Shown piece after piece: positions 9,124 through 18,439 of a stretch of 64,000 bases of DNA. The stretch lies in assembly GCF_002891295.1 (NCBI RefSeq), contig NZ_LGUI01000003.1:496001-560000 (forward strand), written 5' to 3'. The translations under genes and the position numbers were made by a program. The stretch comes from Streptomyces eurocidicus. Lineage in GTDB: Bacteria > Actinomycetota > Actinomycetes > Streptomycetales > Streptomycetaceae. Each line of letters opens with the position of its first letter. The stretch's first letter is position 1. A model generated the notes under the pieces. The model was not told the DNA's origin, did no database searches, and saw nothing but the letters and a program-made list of their open reading frames with translations.

Positions 9124-9426
9124 TCAGCCGACGGTCAGATCGCCGTCCCGCATCGCGCGGACGAACGACGACCAGGCCGCCGGCCTGAATATGAGCGCGG
9201 GGCCGCGCGGGTTCTTGCTGTCGCGGACGGGGACGAGGCCATGGGTGGAATGGGCGGCGGGAGCGCATTCGACGCACATTCCGCCTTCCCCACTGCTGTG
9301 GCTCGACGTGGTCCAGGGGATTCCGGAGTGGCTGGTAGGGGCCCATTCGACGCACTGTCCGCCCTGCCCGCTGCTGTAGGTCGACGTGACCCACTTCGCT
9401 CCGGATAGATCATGGGTGCGGCTCAT
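9124..9426 (-). CDS. DUF397 protein with a duplicated module
   Basis: 100 residues. DUF397 proteins are small partners of XRE/DUF5753 regulators in Streptomyces, with a W-x-x-SSYS-x-GEGG-x-CVE core. Here the core occurs twice in tandem (WVTSTYSSGQGGQCVEWAP, then WTTSSHSSGEGGMCVECAP), followed by one VPVRDSKNP...F block, so the first copy is truncated and fused to a complete second one. ATG at 9426 overlaps the stop of the damaged XRE gene (ATGA). Confidence 0.88.
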   Translation of the reverse strand: MSRTHDLSGAKWVTSTYSSGQGGQCVEWAPTSHSGIPWTTSSHSSGEGGMCVECAPAAHSTHGLVPVRDSKNPRGPALIFRPAAWSSFVRAMRDGDLTVG

Positions 9427-9956
9427 CTTCGCAGTTCCTCCATCACCTTGTGCATTTCGGCCAATGCCTTCTGAGGCGAGAGAGCGTCCGCGCGTAGCCG
9501 TTCGTAGTCCTCGGTCGCCGTCACCACGCTTGTCGCCTCGTCGACGACACGCCCCAGGCCCCGCGCTTCGGTGTAGAGGGCCGTGGGCTGGTCGCCGAAC
9601 CGAAGCAGTGTGTACGACTCTCCCGCCGGGGGCGCTCCCGTGTCGAACGGAATTACCTGGAGGGTGGTATGAGGTGACTCCGACATCGCCAGCAGATGCG
9701 CCGGCTGTTCGTGCATGATTTCCGGGGAGCCGACCGTCCGCCGCAGGCACGCCTCGTCCAGGATCACCCACAGAAGCGGACGGTCGTCCCTGTCGAGTAC
9801 GTCATGCCGCTGCAAGCGCGCCGCGACCCGCTCGGCGATCGCCGCCGAATCTTCGCGCGGGAGTGCGGCCCGGAACACCGCGCTCGCGAACCTCGTCGCC
9901 GTATGAAGACCCTGAACCGTTGGTTGACGCCAAAGCGCGCACCGCCCTCTCATCAC
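9423..9956 (-). pseudogene. XRE-family regulator fragment (DUF5753 domain only)
   Basis: The readable 177 residues match only the C-terminal DUF5753 sensor half of Streptomyces XRE regulators (LHTATRFASAVF, LWVILDEACLRR, TTLQVIPFDTGAP, SYTLLRFG, LYTEARG). The N-terminal helix-turn-helix (about 80-100 residues) is absent: upstream of 9956 no frame encodes it before the small gene at 10070. Most likely a 5'-deleted remnant still coupled to the DUF397 gene. A fold-intact, DNA-binding-deficient protein is possible if a start near 9956 is used. Confidence 0.75.
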
Positions 9957-10069
9957 ACTTCACATGTGATGCCTCAAACACTGTTGCGCAGGTCAGAGGC
10001 AGACAACTCTGGGTGCTCCACTAGGAGTTGCCCGCTCCGCAAGAGCGGGACACGATGGAGGTCCTGCCC

Positions 10070-10306
10070 ATGCGCACCACTATGCCCGCCCACGGTGAGG
10101 AACCGAGGCCACTCACCGCGGCGGAGACGCTGAGCGCACGCGTCGAGGTGGCCAACAAGGCCAGTGAGGACGCCGCCTGGCTCGTCGACGCCAGGCTCTC
10201 CATGGCGCGCGTCGTCGAGCTGAGGGCCGGGCGCTGGGAGAACGCGCTGCGGATCGACCAGGAGCTGCGTGAGCTTCGTGGCGCGACACGGAACCCGGAC
10301 GAGTGA
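10070..10306 (+). CDS. Small hypothetical protein
   Basis: 78 residues, mostly charged helix (VEVANKASEDAAWLVDARLSM, ELRAGRWENALRIDQELREL) with no membrane segment. ATG at 10070 follows GGAGG at 8 nt; an in-frame ATG 15 nt upstream has no such site. Oriented away from the XRE/DUF397 remnant. Function not recognised. Confidence 0.6.
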   Translation: MRTTMPAHGEEPRPLTAAETLSARVEVANKASEDAAWLVDARLSMARVVELRAGRWENALRIDQELRELRGATRNPDE

Positions 10307-10453
10307 CGGCGAGTCGAACAGGTCCGTCAAGGGCGGCCCTGCGAGGACGCATGCCCGGATGGGTGCCGGAGGGAATCAGCCGCTTCCGGCCCGCCGCCGC
10401 CACTGCGACACACCCCGCCGGACTGACAGCATGAGACGGAGGAGGTGCTGAAC

Positions 10454-10795
10454 GTGATCGATGAAGCCGGGCGTGCCGACACACCGCAGGCCCAGGACGG
10501 CGACATGCTCCGCGTCGAGGTCAACGGTTCAGGGTGGGTCAACGGCGTCGAGGGCGTCGTCGCCGGAACCTGGGAGGGCCGGCTACGGATCAGGCTCACC
10601 AAGAACGCGCTACCGGGCGTGGAGGCGGTCCTCTTGGAGAAGGACGCGCTGTGGCAACGGATCGGGGTGGTCAAACCCATGCCTCTGTGCTCGTCGTGCG
10701 GAGGAAGCGGAAAGATCGAGTGGACCGACGAAGAGGGATGGGATCACGAGGCACTGTGCCAGACGTGCAATGGGGAAGGTGAAGTGAACTCCTGA
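10454..10795 (+). CDS. Small protein with DnaJ-type zinc-knuckle motif
   Basis: 113 residues. The N-terminal half looks like a beta-rich barrel (VNGVEGVVAGTWEGRLRIRL). The C-terminus holds two CxxCxGxG repeats, CSSCGGSG and CQTCNGEGE, as in the DnaJ zinc finger, so it probably binds one Zn. GTG at 10454 is preferred because GGAGGAGG lies about 8 nt upstream; a GTG at 10445 would overlap that site. A strong terminator follows 17 bp after the stop. Role unknown. Confidence 0.65.
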   Translation: MIDEAGRADTPQAQDGDMLRVEVNGSGWVNGVEGVVAGTWEGRLRIRLTKNALPGVEAVLLEKDALWQRIGVVKPMPLCSSCGGSGKIEWTDEEGWDHEALCQTCNGEGEVNS

Positions 10796-10811
10796 CCCCT
10801 CCGGCAGAACA

Positions 10812-10839
10812 GGCCCTTCCCGGAACCGCGGGAAGGGCC
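10812..10839 (+). terminator. Intrinsic terminator after the zinc-knuckle gene
   Basis: Perfect 10-bp stem GGCCCTTCCC / GGGAAGGGCC with an 8-nt loop, 17 bp downstream of the stop codon at 10795. There is only a short T-run, as is usual in Streptomyces. Confidence 0.8.
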
Positions 10840-10964
10840 TTCGGGAGACTGACGTCCGCGGTACGGGCGCAGGGCAGGGGCGGGAAGCCCGGAGCTCGGT
10901 CTCTTCTCCGGGTGGCGCGCCGTTCCGTACGCTACGGTGAATCCCAGAGACACCCCTTACGCCG

Positions 10965-11030
10965 GGCCTGGAAGGCCGGCGCAAGGGAAAGCCCGCCGCG
11001 GGTGGCTGGAGATTGTTCCCGCGACGGGCT
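10965..11030. other. Structured non-coding segment, possible RNA
   Basis: The 340-bp gap 10796-11135 holds no convincing gene. It contains a hairpin CGCCGGGCCT / AGGCCGGCG, followed by a two-part stem AGCCCG-CC-GCGGG (10990-11002) pairing with CCCGC-GA-CGGGCT (11018-11030) across a 15-nt loop and a symmetric 2x2 internal loop. It does not match a riboswitch I recognise. It could be a small RNA or the 3' structure of the leftward MocR gene. Confidence 0.3.
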
Positions 11031-11135
11031 GACCGAAGAGGTGGCCGTTCGGGACCTAATGGATGTAGGCCCCGCCGGTCATCCCTTGCCGATCAATCCC
11101 CGCGCGGCGGCACCCGACCCCGCACCCGTAACCGC

Positions 11136-12599
11136 CTACCCCACCCGCATCCCCCGCCCCGGCACAGGCGCCCCCTCCGGCAGCGGCAGCGCCTCGCACA
11201 GTGCCTCCAGCGCGCCCGAGAACGAGTGCTCCGGCGGGGTTCCGTACCCCACCACCAGGCCGTCCGACGGGGCTCCCGCGCCCGCCGCGTGGCGGTAGAG
11301 GGACAGGCCCTCCAGCGCCAGGCCCTGCCAGGCCGCCGCCTTGACGACCGACGCCTCGGTGCCCGGCGGCAGTTCGAGCACGGCGTGCAGGCCCGCCGCG
11401 ATGCCGGTGACCCGTACGTGCGGCGCGCGCTCGGCGAGCACCTCGATGAGCTGGTCGCGGCGGCGGCGGTAGTGCCGGCGCATCCGTCGCACATGGCGGT
11501 CGTACGAGCCGGAGTCCAGGAAGTCCGCCAGGGTCAGCTGTTCCAGGGCGCTGGCCCAGGGCTCCCGTTCGCCCTTGGCCTCCACCACCTCGTCGACCAG
11601 CCCGCCCGGCAGCACCATCCACCCCAGCCGCAGCGCGGGCGAGAGGCTCTTGCTGACCGAGCCGATGTAGACGACCCGGTCCGGGTCGAGGCCCTGCACC
11701 GCGCCGATGGGCTGCCGGTCGTAGCGGAACTCCCCGTCGTAGTCGTCCTCCAGCACCAGGCCGCCCTCGGCCCGCGCCCAGTCGATGACGGCGGACCGCC
11801 GCTCGTGGTGCAAGGGGCCACCGGTCGGAAACTGGTGAGCAGGTGTCAGCAGAACCGTTTCCGCGCCGGTGTCCGCGAGGTCCTCCACACGGGCGCCGTA
11901 CGCGTCCACCGGCAGGTCGACCGTCCGCAGCCCGGCGGCGGAGAGCAGGTGGCGGTAGTAGCCCAGGCCGTAGGACTCCACGGCGACGGTCCCGGTGCGG
12001 ACCTCGCCCAGCAGCCGCAGCGCCCCGGCGAAGCCCGAGCAGATGACGATGCGGTCCGGGTCCGCGCGCACGCCGCGGGCCCGGGCCAGGTACTCGGCGA
12101 CCGAGCGGCGCAGCTCCGCACGGCCGCGCGGATCGCCGGGCCCGAAGGCGTCGTTGGGCGCCGCCGTGAGCGCGCGGCGGGCCGAGGCCAGCCACGCGGA
12201 GCGCGGGAAGGCGGAGGCGTCCGGGGTGCCCTGCACCAGGTTGTAGCGGGCGCGCGGCACCCGGTCGGGCGCGGTGGGCCTGCGCTGCCGCTGGTCGGCG
12301 AGCCGGGCCCGGCGGGCCACATAGGTGCCGGAGCCCTGCCGGGCGGTCAGCCAGCCCTCGGCGACCAGCTCGGCGTACGCCTCGGCGACGGTGTTGCGCG
12401 CCAGCCCCAGATCGGTGGCCAGCGAGCGGTAGGGGGGCAATTTGGTGCCGGGGGCGAGCCGACCGGTGCGGATGGCGTCGCGCAGCGCGCTCATCAGCGC
12501 ACCGCGGCGACCGCCCGCCGGTGAATCAGGAAGCTCCAGATGGAGATCGCTGCCCAGGCTTCCCGCCGGATCGACGCGCGCATTGACCTTCGATTTCAC
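11136..12599 (-). CDS. MocR/PdxR-type regulator (GntR HTH + aminotransferase fold)
   Basis: About 488 residues: N-terminal winged HTH ([40 protein letters not shown]), then a fold-type I aminotransferase domain with PLP-site features [12 protein letters not shown] and Lys in [17 protein letters not shown]. MocR proteins use PLP as effector and usually regulate the divergent neighbour, here the AhpD-like gene 50 bp away. GTG at 12599 is taken; an ATG at 12617 is possible but would leave little promoter space. Confidence 0.9.
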   Translation of the reverse strand: MKSKVNARVDPAGSLGSDLHLELPDSPAGGRRGALMSALRDAIRTGRLAPGTKLPPYRSLATDLGLARNTVAEAYAELVAEGWLTARQGSGTYVARRARLADQRQRRPTAPDRVPRARYNLVQGTPDASAFPRSAWLASARRALTAAPNDAFGPGDPRGRAELRRSVAEYLARARGVRADPDRIVICSGFAGALRLLGEVRTGTVAVESYGLGYYRHLLSAAGLRTVDLPVDAYGARVEDLADTGAETVLLTPAHQFPTGGPLHHERRSAVIDWARAEGGLVLEDDYDGEFRYDRQPIGAVQGLDPDRVVYIGSVSKSLSPALRLGWMVLPGGLVDEVVEAKGEREPWASALEQLTLADFLDSGSYDRHVRRMRRHYRRRRDQLIEVLAERAPHVRVTGIAAGLHAVLELPPGTEASVVKAAAWQGLALEGLSLYRHAAGAGAPSDGLVVGYGTPPEHSFSGALEALCEALPLPEGAPVPGRGMRVG

Positions 12600-12636
12600 C
12601 CCGGAATTGCACCACACCCGCGACCGGTCGGCTCCC

Positions 12637-12642
12637 TAGAGT
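12637..12642 (+). promoter_or_regulatory. -10 element for a probably leaderless ahpD-like mRNA
   Basis: TAGAGT sits 7 nt before the ATG at 12650 and no Shine-Dalgarno is present, the arrangement of leaderless Streptomyces transcripts. No consensus -35 is seen, consistent with activation by the divergent MocR regulator. Confidence 0.45.
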
Positions 12643-12649
12643 CATTGAC

Positions 12650-13105
12650 ATGACCGTTCCAGAGCTCGACCAGCGCATGAACTTCACCAAGGCCGCGCCC
12701 AAGGTCTTCAAGGCCATGATCGCCCTGGACACGGCCGCCCGGGCGGGTCTCGACCCGGTACTGATCGACCTCGTGCAGATCCGCGCCTCGCAGATCAACC
12801 ACTGCGCCTACTGCATCGACATGCACACCAAGGAGGCGCGCAAGGCGGGCGAGCGCGAGGAGCGCATCTACCAGCTCAACGCCTGGCGCGAGGCCGGCCT
12901 GTTCACGGAGCGCGAGAAGGCCGCGCTCGGCCTGACCGAGGCGGTCACGGAGCTCGGCGAGGGCGGGGTGTCCGACGCGGTGTACGCGGCGGCCGCCCGG
13001 CACTTCGAGGAGGAGGAACTCGCCCAGCTGATCGCGCTGATCTTCACCATCAACGCCTGGAACCGCATCGCGGTCCCCACCCGGAAGATCCCCGGCACCG
13101 AGTGA
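12650..13105 (+). CDS. Carboxymuconolactone decarboxylase/AhpD-family protein
   Basis: 151 residues with the AhpD-like redox motif CAYCIDMHTKEAR (CxxC plus His three residues on), preceded by LVQIRASQINHC. Family members are alkylhydroperoxidase-type thiol reductants or gamma-carboxymuconolactone decarboxylases; the CxxC and length favour the peroxidase-like branch. It diverges from the MocR regulator, which is probably its controller. Complete and apparently functional. Confidence 0.9.
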   Translation: MTVPELDQRMNFTKAAPKVFKAMIALDTAARAGLDPVLIDLVQIRASQINHCAYCIDMHTKEARKAGEREERIYQLNAWREAGLFTEREKAALGLTEAVTELGEGGVSDAVYAAAARHFEEEELAQLIALIFTINAWNRIAVPTRKIPGTE

Positions 13106-13246
13106 CCCCGCCGGCCCTCCCGCGGACCCGCGCGTAGTCCACGGGAACCTTCCTCCTCATCGGTTCGGGACGCCGGGCCGCGGCACACCCGTATCCCCCG
13201 TTCCTGGTGCGCGCCCCCGCGCGCTCTTGCTGAAGGCTGTGAGGAA

Positions 13247-14464
13247 TTGACCTCTGTCGCATCCCCGTCCCCCGCCACGGGCACCGGAAGATCCCCGGTC
13301 AAGGGCTGGTTCGCCGTCGCGGCGGTCACCCTGGGCATCTTCTGCCTGATGACCTCCGAACTGCTGCCGGTGGGCCTGCTCACCCCGGTCGGCGACGCCC
13401 TGCACGTCTCCGAGGGCACGGCCGGCCTGATGGTCACCGTCCCCGGCCTGGTCGCCGCGCTCTCCGCGCCGATCGTCACCGTCGCCACCGGCCGGATCGA
13501 CCGCCGGATCGTCCTGGGCGTCCTGGTCGGCCTGGTGGGCGCGGCCAACCTCGCCTCCGCGTTCGCCGACCACTTCGCGATCGTGCTGGGCGCCCGCTTC
13601 CTCGTCGGCATAGCCGTCGGCGGCTTCTGGGCCATCGCGGGCGGCATCGCCCTGCGGCTGGTGCCCGAGGAGCACGTCGGCCGGGCCATGGCGATCATCT
13701 TCGGCGGCGTCGAGACCGCCTCCGTGCTCGGCGTCCCGACCGGCACCCTGCTGGGCGACCTCAGCGGCTGGCGCACCGCGTTCGCGGCCGTCGGCGGCCT
13801 GGGCCTGACCGCCCTCGTCCTGATGGTCTTCCTGCTGCCGCCGCTGCCCGCCGACGAGTCGCTGACCTTCGCCGAACTCCCCAGGATCTTCAAGTCCAAC
13901 CGGGGCGTACGGATCGGCATCGCCATCACGTTCCTGCTGATCACCGGGCACTTCGTGGCCTACACCTTCGTCCGGCCGATCCTCCAGGACGCGGGCATCT
14001 CCGGAAACCGGGTCAGCATGATGCTGCTGATCTTCGGAGTCGCCGGCATCATCGGCAACTTCCTCGCGGGTGCCAAGGTCGGTCAGCACGTCCGGACGAT
14101 CGTCCTCGCGATCTCGGTGGTGCTGACCGCCGCGATGGTGCTGTTCGCCGTCACCGGCGGCGGCCTCGCCGTGGGCATCGCCCTGCTGGTCCTGTGGGGC
14201 CTGGGCTACGGCGCCGTGCCGGTGAGCCTCCAGACCTGGATCCTCAAGGCCGCCCCGGACGCCACCGAGGCCGCGTCCTCGCTGTACGTCTCGATGTTCA
14301 ACTTCTCCATCGCGCTCGGCGCCCTGATCGGCGGGCTGGCCTTCGACAGCCTCGCCATGACCAGCGTGCTCTGGATCGGCGCCGCCCTGGCCGTCCTCAC
14401 CCTGGCCGTGGCCGGCGGCCGGACCAAGGGCCTGCTGTCCACCGAGCCCACCGCGGGGCACTGA
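13247..14464 (+). CDS. MFS exporter, DHA1 (12-TM) type
   Basis: 405 residues with 12 predicted hydrophobic helices. MFS signatures: GRIDRRIVLGVLVG between TM2 and TM3, and GVETASVLGVPTGTLLGDLSGWR (motif C region) in TM5. It resembles arabinose/chloramphenicol-type efflux carriers. TTG start at 13247 next to GAGG; the first certain internal region begins at KGWFAVAAVTL. Lies between the ahpD-like gene and an FAD oxidoreductase in the same direction. Substrate unknown; drug or metabolite export is the usual role. Confidence 0.88.
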   Translation: MTSVASPSPATGTGRSPVKGWFAVAAVTLGIFCLMTSELLPVGLLTPVGDALHVSEGTAGLMVTVPGLVAALSAPIVTVATGRIDRRIVLGVLVGLVGAANLASAFADHFAIVLGARFLVGIAVGGFWAIAGGIALRLVPEEHVGRAMAIIFGGVETASVLGVPTGTLLGDLSGWRTAFAAVGGLGLTALVLMVFLLPPLPADESLTFAELPRIFKSNRGVRIGIAITFLLITGHFVAYTFVRPILQDAGISGNRVSMMLLIFGVAGIIGNFLAGAKVGQHVRTIVLAISVVLTAAMVLFAVTGGGLAVGIALLVLWGLGYGAVPVSLQTWILKAAPDATEAASSLYVSMFNFSIALGALIGGLAFDSLAMTSVLWIGAALAVLTLAVAGGRTKGLLSTEPTAGH

Positions 14465-14584
14465 CCCCGCCACCTGAACCCGCCCCCGCATTCAATCCCC
14501 CGGAGTGCGGGGGCGACCCCCGCCCCCTCCCCGATCCCCCCGGATCCCCCCGTTCCACCTTCCTGTTCCGATGAAAGGCCGCAC

Positions 14585-16111
14585 ATGTCCGACGCAAACC
14601 GCCCGTCGTCCGCCGTGGGCGCCGCGGACCCGCGCTACGAGGCCCTGGCCACGCGGGGCAACAACAAGCGGTTCACCGCCCGCCCGGAGGAGTTCCGGGT
14701 CGTCACCACGACCGCCGAGGTGGTCGCGGCCGTGGGCGACGCCGTACGCGCCGGACAGCGCATAGCCGTCCGCAGCGGCGGCCACGGCTACGAGAACGCC
14801 GTCGGCGAGCCCGGCGTCCAGCTCGTCCTCGACCTCGGCGAGATGCGCGCCGTCGCCTTCGACGCCGAGCGCGACGCCTTCATGGTCGAGCCCGGGGCGC
14901 GCCTCCTGAAGGACGTCTACGGGCCCATGTACGAGCGCTGGGGCGTCGCGATCCCCGCGGGCAACAGCAACACCGTCGGCGTCGGCGGCCATGTGCAGGG
15001 CGGCGGCTACGGCTCGCTGTGCCGGGCGCACGGCCTGACCGTCGACCACCTGGCGACCGTGGAGGTCGTCACCGTCGACGCCGCGGGCGAGGTCCGCGCG
15101 GTCGTCGCCACCCGGGAGCCGGACGACCCGCACCACGACCTGTGGTGGGCGCTGACCGGTGGCGGCGGCGGCAACTTCGGCGTCGTCACCCGCTTCTGGT
15201 TCCGCACCCCCGGCGCCGAGGGATCCGACCCGGCGGCCCTGCTGCCCCGGCCGCCCGCCGAGGTGATCACCAGCACCGTCCTCTTCCCGCGCCCGGGCCT
15301 GGACAAGCCGGCCATGCGGGCGCTGGTCGGCGGCTTCGGCCGCTGGCACGAGCGCAACAGCGCGCCGGACTCCCCGTACGCCCACCTCTTCGCGAGCCTG
15401 GTGCTGCTCGGCCGGAACCCGGACCCCGAGAAGGACATGGGCGCCGTCCTGGTCACCCACATGGATGCCACCCGGCCGGACGCGGAGCGGCTGCTCGCGG
15501 ACTTCCTCGACGAGGTGGCCGGGCAGCCCGGCCTCGCGCCGGTGGTCCTGCCGCCCGAGACCGTGTCGTGGCTCGACTCCAAGAAGGCCCTCGGGGACGC
15601 GCAGGACGCCGAGATCGGCCGGCAGAAGGTGAAGTCCGCCAACCTGCGTCGCGCGTTCACCGACGACCAGGCCGACGCCCTGCACACCTTCCTGAACGAC
15701 GACGACCACGCGAACGACAGCAGCCTGGTCGCCCTCGACTCGTACGGCGGCCGCGTCAGCACCGTCGCGCCGGACGCCACCGCCGTCGCGCAGCGCGACT
15801 CGGTGCTGAAGGTCCTGTTCATGAACACCTGGCAGGACGCGGCCGACGACGCGGTCAACCTCGGCTGGCTGCGGCGCTTCCACGGCGCCGTGTTCGCGAA
15901 GACCGGCGGCGTGCCCGCGCCCGACGACTCCCAGGACGGCGCGTTCGTCAACTTCGCCGACACCGACCTGGCCGACCCCGAGTGGAACACCTCGGACAGC
16001 CCCTGGCACGAGCTCTACTACAAGGACAACTACCCCCGGCTGCAGAGCGTCCGGGCGGCGTACGACCCGCGCGGCGTCTTCGGCCACGCCCTGTCGGTCC
16101 GCACGCCCTGA
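14585..16111 (+). CDS. BBE-type FAD oxidoreductase with probable bicovalent flavin
   Basis: 508 residues: PCMH FAD domain (VRSGGHGYENAVG; GGGGGNFGVVTRFWF) and C-terminal BBE motif YYKDNYPRLQSVRAAYDPRGVFGH. His in SGGHG and Cys in YGSLCRAHGL match the 8-alpha-histidyl/6-S-cysteinyl FAD positions of aclacinomycin oxidoreductase and glucooligosaccharide oxidase. Such enzymes oxidise alcohols or sugars with O2. No signal peptide. ATG at 14585 follows AAAGG. Probably acts in specialised metabolism. Confidence 0.88.
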   Translation: MSDANRPSSAVGAADPRYEALATRGNNKRFTARPEEFRVVTTTAEVVAAVGDAVRAGQRIAVRSGGHGYENAVGEPGVQLVLDLGEMRAVAFDAERDAFMVEPGARLLKDVYGPMYERWGVAIPAGNSNTVGVGGHVQGGGYGSLCRAHGLTVDHLATVEVVTVDAAGEVRAVVATREPDDPHHDLWWALTGGGGGNFGVVTRFWFRTPGAEGSDPAALLPRPPAEVITSTVLFPRPGLDKPAMRALVGGFGRWHERNSAPDSPYAHLFASLVLLGRNPDPEKDMGAVLVTHMDATRPDAERLLADFLDEVAGQPGLAPVVLPPETVSWLDSKKALGDAQDAEIGRQKVKSANLRRAFTDDQADALHTFLNDDDHANDSSLVALDSYGGRVSTVAPDATAVAQRDSVLKVLFMNTWQDAADDAVNLGWLRRFHGAVFAKTGGVPAPDDSQDGAFVNFADTDLADPEWNTSDSPWHELYYKDNYPRLQSVRAAYDPRGVFGHALSVRTP

Positions 16112-16389
16112 CCTCCTGACAGGGCCCCCAGGCCCTCTTGATCGTTCCGAGTCGCGCGAGGACAATTCCGGTACACACCAACGCGACTGTGCGCGACGCC
16201 CGGCGTCGCCGGAATCGACCGCGCCCGGCGGGGAAACTCCGCCCCCCGGGTGCGGTCGACGCCTGCGCAAATGGCAATGCTTTGTTCACGTCCGTTGATA
16301 TGAACGGACGTTGACTCCGGCATTACTCGATGCGTAGCTTCCGACATGTACGCCGCGAACGATCTCTGCGTTGCACCTGGGGGGGCAAA

Positions 16390-18336
16390 ATGGGAAACGT
16401 TGCGTCACAAGGGAGGGCGACGGACTCCAGTGCGTTCGCCGTGCTGGAGTTGCTGGCCGACGAAGCGCCGATAGACCAATTCGAATCGCTCGTGGAAGAG
16501 GCCCGCTGGCGTGGGACCACGGGTGCCGAACTGGCATTCCTGGAAAAAGCCAAGCGGCTCGGCATGGCCATCTACGCACAGGCCGAACGGCGGCAGCGGA
16601 AGGAGGCCCGGCTCTCCGCGTTCATCGAAACGGCGCGCACCCTCGCCAATACGCAGGACCTGCCGGAACTGCTCACCACGCTCGCCAAGGAGGCCCGCCG
16701 GCTCTTCGAGGTCGACCTGGCGTACGTCACCACCTTCGACCGGACGCCCGGACTCGTCTCCGTCAGCGCCTTCGACGGGCATACGACCGTCCTCGCGCCC
16801 GGCCTCACCGTGCCCGACGACACGGCGCTGAGCGGCGGCCCGACCCCGTTCTGGACGCCCGACTACGCGGCGGACGAGCGGGTCGGCCACAGCCGGGCCG
16901 TCGACGGGCTGATGAAGTCCGAGCGCGTGCGCGCCCTCATGTCCGTCCCCCTCAACGACGGCGCCCGGCCGGTCGGCACGCTGTACGTGGCCAGCAGGTG
17001 CATGCGCTACTTCACGGCGGGCGAGGTGTCCCTCATGGCCTCGCTCGGCGAGCTCGGCGGGGTGGCCATCGGCAAGGCCCGCTTCCTGGAGCGCGCCACC
17101 GACGTCATCGCCGAGCTGGAGCGGCACAAGGCCGGGGCGCGCGGCGTCCGGGAGACCACGAACCTGCACGGCCGACTGATGGAGGTCGTCCTGCGCGGCG
17201 GCGAGCTGCCCGCGCTGGCCCGGGAGGCCGCCGCGGGCCTCGGCGGCGCCCTGCGGGTCCACGGCGCGGACGGCGCGGTGCTGGCGACGGCCGGCGAGAT
17301 GCCCGCGGAGGCCGGGGCGGACGCGGTGCGCGCGCTCGTCGAGGCGGCGGGGGCGCGGCCGCCGCGCGAGCCCGCGCTGCTCGACGGCGGGCTGTGGGCC
17401 GCCCCGGTCCTCGCCGGCTCCGAGGACCTCGGGACGCTGCTGTTCAGCCCCCGTCACCCGCTCGGCGAGCAGGACGTACCGCTGCTCGCCCTCGTCGCCC
17501 AGACCGTCGCGGCCCAGCTGCTGCTGCGCGCCGCCCGGCAGGAGACGGCCGCGGGCCACGACCGCGACTGGCTGCTGGAGGACCTGCTGGCCGGTCCGGC
17601 CCGGCCGGCCGGGCGGTTCCGCGAGCGCGCGGCCCGGCTCGGCGTCGACCTCGGGCTGCCGCACGTGGTGGTGGTCGCCCGGCCCGAGGGCGAGCACAAG
17701 GACAAGCTGGACCTCTGGGCCTCCTCGTACGCCCGCCGCCACAACGGCCTCAAGGGCATGCACGCGGGAAGCGCCGTCCTGCTGCTGCCGGGTACGGACG
17801 CGACGGCGGCGGCCGAGCAGGTCTCGCGAGCGCTCGCGCCCGTGCTGGACCGGCCGGTGACCGTCTGCGCGTCCGGTCCGGTCGCCGCGGGCGAGGACGG
17901 CGGCGGCATCGCCCGCGCCCACGAGGAGGCGCTGCGCTGCCTGGAGGCGATGATCGCGCTCGGCGCCACCGGGGGCTTCGCCTCCGCCCGGGAGCACGGC
18001 TTCCTGGGCGTGCTGCTGTCGGACACCCATGACGTCGAGGGCTTCATCCGGTCCATGATCGGACCGCTGGCCGACTACGACGCGCAGCGCTTCACCGAGT
18101 TCACGCCGACCCTGGCCGCGTACTTCGACGCGCGGGGCAACATCACGCAGACGGCCGAGAGGCTGCATGTGCACCCGAACACGGTGGCGCGGCGGCTGGA
18201 CCGGATCAGCGAGCTGTTAGGCACGGGGTGGCAGCAGTCCGAGCGGGCCTTCGAGATCCAGCTCGCGCTGCGGCTGTCCCGGATCCAGCACTTACTGAAG
18301 AAGCGCAGGCCGAGTTCCAGCCCGTCCGGCGTTTGA
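16390..18336 (+). CDS. GAF / PucR-type (HTH_30) regulator with two TTA codons
   Basis: 648 residues from ATG 16390, directly after a G-rich ribosome site. An N-terminal coiled segment is followed by a GAF domain (about 80-225; LFEVDLAYVTTFD, SVPLNDGARPVGTLYVASR), a middle region typical of CdaR/PucR regulators, and a C-terminal HTH_30 (FDARGNITQTAERLHVHPNTVARRLDRISELLG). TTA leucine codons stand at 18217 and 18292, so full-length translation should need the bldA tRNA, a mark of developmentally controlled antibiotic regulators. Likely controls the flanking oxidoreductase genes. The last codons run into the dispersed repeat. Confidence 0.9.
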   Translation: MGNVASQGRATDSSAFAVLELLADEAPIDQFESLVEEARWRGTTGAELAFLEKAKRLGMAIYAQAERRQRKEARLSAFIETARTLANTQDLPELLTTLAKEARRLFEVDLAYVTTFDRTPGLVSVSAFDGHTTVLAPGLTVPDDTALSGGPTPFWTPDYAADERVGHSRAVDGLMKSERVRALMSVPLNDGARPVGTLYVASRCMRYFTAGEVSLMASLGELGGVAIGKARFLERATDVIAELERHKAGARGVRETTNLHGRLMEVVLRGGELPALAREAAAGLGGALRVHGADGAVLATAGEMPAEAGADAVRALVEAAGARPPREPALLDGGLWAAPVLAGSEDLGTLLFSPRHPLGEQDVPLLALVAQTVAAQLLLRAARQETAAGHDRDWLLEDLLAGPARPAGRFRERAARLGVDLGLPHVVVVARPEGEHKDKLDLWASSYARRHNGLKGMHAGSAVLLLPGTDATAAAEQVSRALAPVLDRPVTVCASGPVAAGEDGGGIARAHEEALRCLEAMIALGATGGFASAREHGFLGVLLSDTHDVEGFIRSMIGPLADYDAQRFTEFTPTLAAYFDARGNITQTAERLHVHPNTVARRLDRISELLGTGWQQSERAFEIQLALRLSRIQHLLKKRRPSSSPSGV

Positions 18337-18410
18337 GGACCGGGGTCCGGGGCGGAGCCCCGGTACCGGGAAGGGGCGGGTAGGGGAAAAGGCCCCGCGC
18401 AGCGGCACCC
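18318..18410 (+). repeat. Dispersed GC-rich intergenic repeat, copy A
   Basis: Begins CAGCCCGTCCGGCGTTTGAG inside the 3' end of the PucR-like gene, continues through a CCGGGG..GGAGCCCCGG hairpin and ends in GCCCCGCGCAGCGGCACC. Lies between convergent genes; probably acts as a bidirectional terminator. Confidence 0.9.
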
Positions 18411-18439
18411 GCACCCACCGCACCCGCCCGCCCCCAGAC

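Noticed and set aside
12607..12642. Standard -35/-10 promoter for the ahpD-like gene (TTGCAC ... TAGAGT)
   Set aside because: The spacing is 24 bp, too long; only the -10 with a leaderless start is kept.
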